Shown piece by piece: positions 61,595 through 64,000 of a stretch of 64,000 nucleotides of DNA. Under the pieces are notes generated by a model. It was not told where the DNA came from, made no database searches, and saw only the letters and a list, made by a program, of their open reading frames with translations. Source of the DNA: Pseudomonas svalbardensis (lineage in GTDB: Bacteria > Pseudomonadota > Gammaproteobacteria > Pseudomonadales > Pseudomonadaceae); assembly GCF_030053115.1 (NCBI RefSeq), contig NZ_CP125619.1, forward strand, positions 2,171,001-2,235,000. Reading direction: 5' to 3'. A program made the translations under genes and the position numbers. Positions within the stretch are counted from its first letter, which is position 1. Every line of letters starts with the position of its first letter.

Positions 61595-62939
61595 AAGTTC
61601 GCGGCAATTCGATTACAAACCTGGTCCACCCGTTTTCCGATTCGCAACGAATCTGCCCGCCATGGGCGCGGATGATTGACTGAGTGATTGCCAACCCCAA
61701 TCCCGCATGTTCACTACTGCCTTCCTGGCGCGCCGGATCAGCCCGGTAGAAGCGATCAAATAAACGCGGCAGCAACGCCCCGTCAATTCCGTCGCCGCTA
61801 TTCTCGACCGTCAGGCTCAACCCCTTAGGTTGATCAACAATCTGCACCCGAACCTCGCCTTCGACCGGCGTAAACCGCAACGCATTGTCCAGCAAATTGG
61901 AGAGCGCCCGACGCAACATGCTGCGATCGCCCTCCATGCGAGCACTGCCTTCACGACTCAACCTGACCTGAGCGTCCTCCGCCAACGGCGCAAAAAATTC
62001 CAGCAACAGATCCGCTTCTTCCGCCAGTTCCAGCGGTTCGCGCTTGGGCATCAATAACCCGTGGTCAGCCTTGGCCAGGTACAACATGTCGTTGACCAGT
62101 TGCGCCATCCATTGCAGCTCTTCGAGATTGCTGTGCAGTGCTTCGCGGTAATCCTCAATGGGCCGTGGACGGGTGAGGGTGACCTGGGTGTGGGTCAACA
62201 GGTTCGACAGCGGCGTGCGCAATTCATGGGCGATGTCGGCGGAGAAGGCCGAGAGCCGCTGAAAAGAGTCGTCGAGGCGTCCGAGCATGGCGTTGAAGTT
62301 GTGGGCCATTTCCGCGAGTTCTGGCGGCATGTTTTCTTCGGGCAGGCGTGCATTGAGCGATTGCGCTGAAACGCCGCTGGCAACCGCACTCATGCGCCGT
62401 AACGGCCGCAACCCTCTGCGCGCGGCCCAGGCTCCGAGCAGGGCGGTGGCCAATGCTGACAAACCGACTGTCAGCCAGATCAGGTGCTGCATGCGTTGCA
62501 GAAAGTGCTGGTGATGGGTGATGTCCAGCAGCAAGGTCAACTGCGGCGAGTCAGGTTTGTCGAGGAACAACGGAGCGTTGAGGACGCGGTAGTCGGTACC
62601 TTCGCTGCTCACCGTGGACAAGCCCGGTTGGGTCGGCAATGCCTGGGGCAGGCGCGTCGAGCTGTCATACCAGCGCTTGCCGTCGCTGCCGGTGATCCGC
62701 AGCGACAGATCAGCCTGGCGGCTCAATTCATCGGCCAGTTTGACTTCGCTTTCACTCGACTGAATGTCATGAAGTGCCCGACGCAAACCAATCAACTTGC
62801 CGTCGAGCAACTGCTGATCGAGTTCAACGAAATGCGCTTCACTGGCCCGGCTGAACAACACCCCGGCAAACAGCGACACCACGGCGGTGCACGCCGCAAA
62901 CAGCAGCGCCAGACGGCTGCTTAACGAAAGTCGGCGCAT
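61593..62939 (-). CDS. heavy-metal sensor histidine kinase (CopS/CusS-like)
   Basis: 448 residues from ATG 62939, overlapping the regulator stop (ATGA). Two membrane helices (about 9-30 and 152-175) enclose a periplasmic sensor of about 120 residues; HAMP follows. His238 in FSADIAHELRTPLSNLLTH is the phospho-acceptor. ATPase boxes: RRALSNLLDNALRF (N box), SGDGID, HAGLGLAITQSI. Orthology to CopS or CusS is supported by the divergent cupredoxin gene and by a cop-box-like motif. Its partner regulator is internally deleted, so signalling is probably broken. Confidence 0.92.
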   Translation of the reverse strand: MRRLSLSSRLALLFAACTAVVSLFAGVLFSRASEAHFVELDQQLLDGKLIGLRRALHDIQSSESEVKLADELSRQADLSLRITGSDGKRWYDSSTRLPQALPTQPGLSTVSSEGTDYRVLNAPLFLDKPDSPQLTLLLDITHHQHFLQRMQHLIWLTVGLSALATALLGAWAARRGLRPLRRMSAVASGVSAQSLNARLPEENMPPELAEMAHNFNAMLGRLDDSFQRLSAFSADIAHELRTPLSNLLTHTQVTLTRPRPIEDYREALHSNLEELQWMAQLVNDMLYLAKADHGLLMPKREPLELAEEADLLLEFFAPLAEDAQVRLSREGSARMEGDRSMLRRALSNLLDNALRFTPVEGEVRVQIVDQPKGLSLTVENSGDGIDGALLPRLFDRFYRADPARQEGSSEHAGLGLAITQSIIRAHGGQIRCESENGWTRFVIELPRT

Positions 62940-63388
62940 CAAGCGGGGCGCTCTTCAAGGACGTAACCCATGCCGCGCACGGTGTGAATCAACTTGTTCG
63001 GGAATTCATCGTCGATCTTCAGGCGCAAACGACGGATCGCCACTTCGATGACATTGGTGTCGCTGTCGAAATTCATGTCCCAGACTTGGGACGCGATCAA
63101 CGACTTGGGCAGGACTTCGCCTTGCCTGCGCAGGAGCATTTCGTCTCGCGCCTTCAGAAACAGTACCGGCGTGTCGAGGCCGGCACCGCGCACCGCTTGC
63201 AGAATCTGCCAGCCATCGCGACCGGGCAGCATCACATCAAGGATCAACAGCGCGTAATCGCCGGTCAGCGCCAATTGTTGGCCGGTGCTGCCGTCCGCCA
63301 CCAGTTCAGTATTGAAACCGGCTTCGGTCAGGCCTTGGCGCAAGTAGTGGCCAGTTTTCGGTTGGTCTTCGACGATCAGCAGTTTCAT
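62939..63388 (-). pseudogene. CopR-type response regulator with in-frame internal deletion
   Basis: 149 residues where OmpR-type CopR has about 226. Residues 1-82 are a normal receiver start (acidic pair, phospho-acceptor Asp51 in [22 protein letters not shown]). At residue 83-84 the sequence jumps to [26 protein letters not shown], the second half of the winged helix, and stays in frame to the end ([12 protein letters not shown]). Missing are the last third of the receiver with the conserved Lys of the KPF motif, the linker, and the first part of the DNA-binding domain. Phospho-signalling and DNA binding should be lost, although the frame is open. Confidence 0.8.
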
Positions 63389-63451
63389 GGGCGACTCGAG
63401 GCAAATGGAACGAACGCTTTATACCGTGGGCGGCGTTAATACAGGTCAACC

Positions 63452-63466
63452 TGACAAAGTTGTAAT
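63452..63466. promoter_or_regulatory. cop-box-like operator
   Basis: TGACA-AAGT-TGTAAT matches the cop box TGACA-N4-TGT-N-AT that I recall from P. syringae copper operons. It lies in the 155-base gap between the divergent regulator and cupredoxin genes. Confidence 0.6.
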
Positions 63467-63543
63467 CTGACCGTCAGGTTGCGGGCAGTCGCAGCAGTTT
63501 AGAGTTTTCCACAGGCTGAATCTCATCTTGTTGGAGTACGACT

Positions 63544-64000
63544 ATGTTTTTGCGCGAATCACTGGTGCGCGTCGTGTGTTTGCTGGCGCTGAGCTCGCCG
63601 GCGTGGGCTTCCCCGGCGCATACCTACGACTTCGGCCAGCCGGCCCCGGCGGCCAAGGTGATTCGCAGCATTGAAGTTGTCATGGGCGACATGTCGTTCA
63701 CGCCCAAGGCGATTGATATCAAGGCCGGTGAGACGGTTCGTTTTGTGTTGGTGAATAAAGGTCAGTTGTTGCACGAATTCAACCTCGGTGACGCGGCAAT
63801 GCATGCCAAACATCAGCAGGAAATGATGAAGATGCAGCAGAGCGGAATGCTGATGCCTGCAGGCATGAAGGAAATGGACCACGGCGCCATGGCCGGTATG
63901 GGGCATGGAATGAAGCACGACGACCCCAATAGCGCGCTCGTCGAGCCGGGTAAAACCGCCGAGCTGACTTGGACCTTCACCAAGGCCACCAACCTGGAAT
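63544..64000 (+). CDS. cupredoxin-family copper protein, N-terminal part (cut by window end)
   Basis: 152 residues visible from ATG 63544. Signal peptide MFLRESLVRVVCLLALSSPAWA, so periplasmic. Cupredoxin strands follow: VVMGDMSFTPKAIDIKAGETVRF and VNKGQLLHEFNLG, the latter with a copper-ligand His. A Met/His-rich insert (HAKHQQEMMKMQQSG, GAMAGMGHGMKHDD) would bind Cu(I). The C-terminal ligands lie beyond the window. Divergent from the two-component genes and probably controlled by them through the cop-box-like motif, which makes copper the likely inducer. Confidence 0.88.
   Translation, partial: MFLRESLVRVVCLLALSSPAWASPAHTYDFGQPAPAAKVIRSIEVVMGDMSFTPKAIDIKAGETVRFVLVNKGQLLHEFNLGDAAMHAKHQQEMMKMQQSGMLMPAGMKEMDHGAMAGMGHGMKHDDPNSALVEPGKTAELTWTFTKATNLE

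Overview
This window looks like the chromosome of a Pseudomonas, most likely of the P. fluorescens group. The basis is gene content and order recognised from memory: fadBA, topA, lexA-sulA, psrA, nagZ, an MTI phosphorylase, mfd, a 480-residue GAPDH, sthA, lolCDE. REP/REPIN-type inverted repeats (GTGGGAGCGAGCCTGCTCGC) point the same way. No rRNA, tRNA, CRISPR array, insertion sequence or prophage was seen.

Region 1 (1-14218) is an accessory cell-surface polysaccharide locus. It starts with dTDP-L-rhamnose genes (end of rfbD, rfbA, an rfbC with its middle deleted). It then becomes visibly AT-rich: an O-antigen ABC exporter (wzm, wzt with a C-terminal carbohydrate-binding domain), a 1352-residue fusion (sulfotransferase, long coiled coil, WbsX-type glycosyltransferase, RgpF-type domain), a second sulfotransferase-like protein and a small lipoprotein. 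Facing these are cysD (with an unrecognised 184-residue N-terminal extension) and cysNC, which make PAPS, the sulfate donor. An FAD/NAD(P)-binding protein is divergent from cysD. Read together, these genes suggest a sulfated O-polysaccharide with its own sulfate-activation module. The order cap enzyme, coiled coil, polymerase, cap-reading Wzt resembles the WbdD/WbdA/Wzt chain-length system with sulfate as the proposed cap. That is inference.

Region 2 (14375-30000) is mostly housekeeping: CPBP protease-like protein, acnA, rlmM, tusA, a MATE pump, pdxB, an ABC exporter, slt, uup, a universal stress protein and two small conserved proteins. Several bidirectional terminators and one REPIN separate the units.

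Region 3 (30500-42054) carries fatty-acid oxidation (fadBA), a DUF1653 protein, topA, a DUF6586-like protein, the SOS pair lexA-sulA with two LexA boxes, psrA with two overlapping operators on its own promoter, nagZ and an MTI phosphorylase.

Region 4 (42101-54074) holds two convergent SWIM/SNF2 helicase paralogues flanking a REPIN, csiV, mfd and gap. Region 5 (54235-61556) has apbE, sthA, a glycerophosphodiesterase, a PilZ protein and lolC-lolD-lolE with an unexpected terminator before lolE. Region 6 (61593-64000) is a copper-type two-component system whose response regulator has lost about 77 internal codons in frame, opposite a cupredoxin gene cut by the window end.
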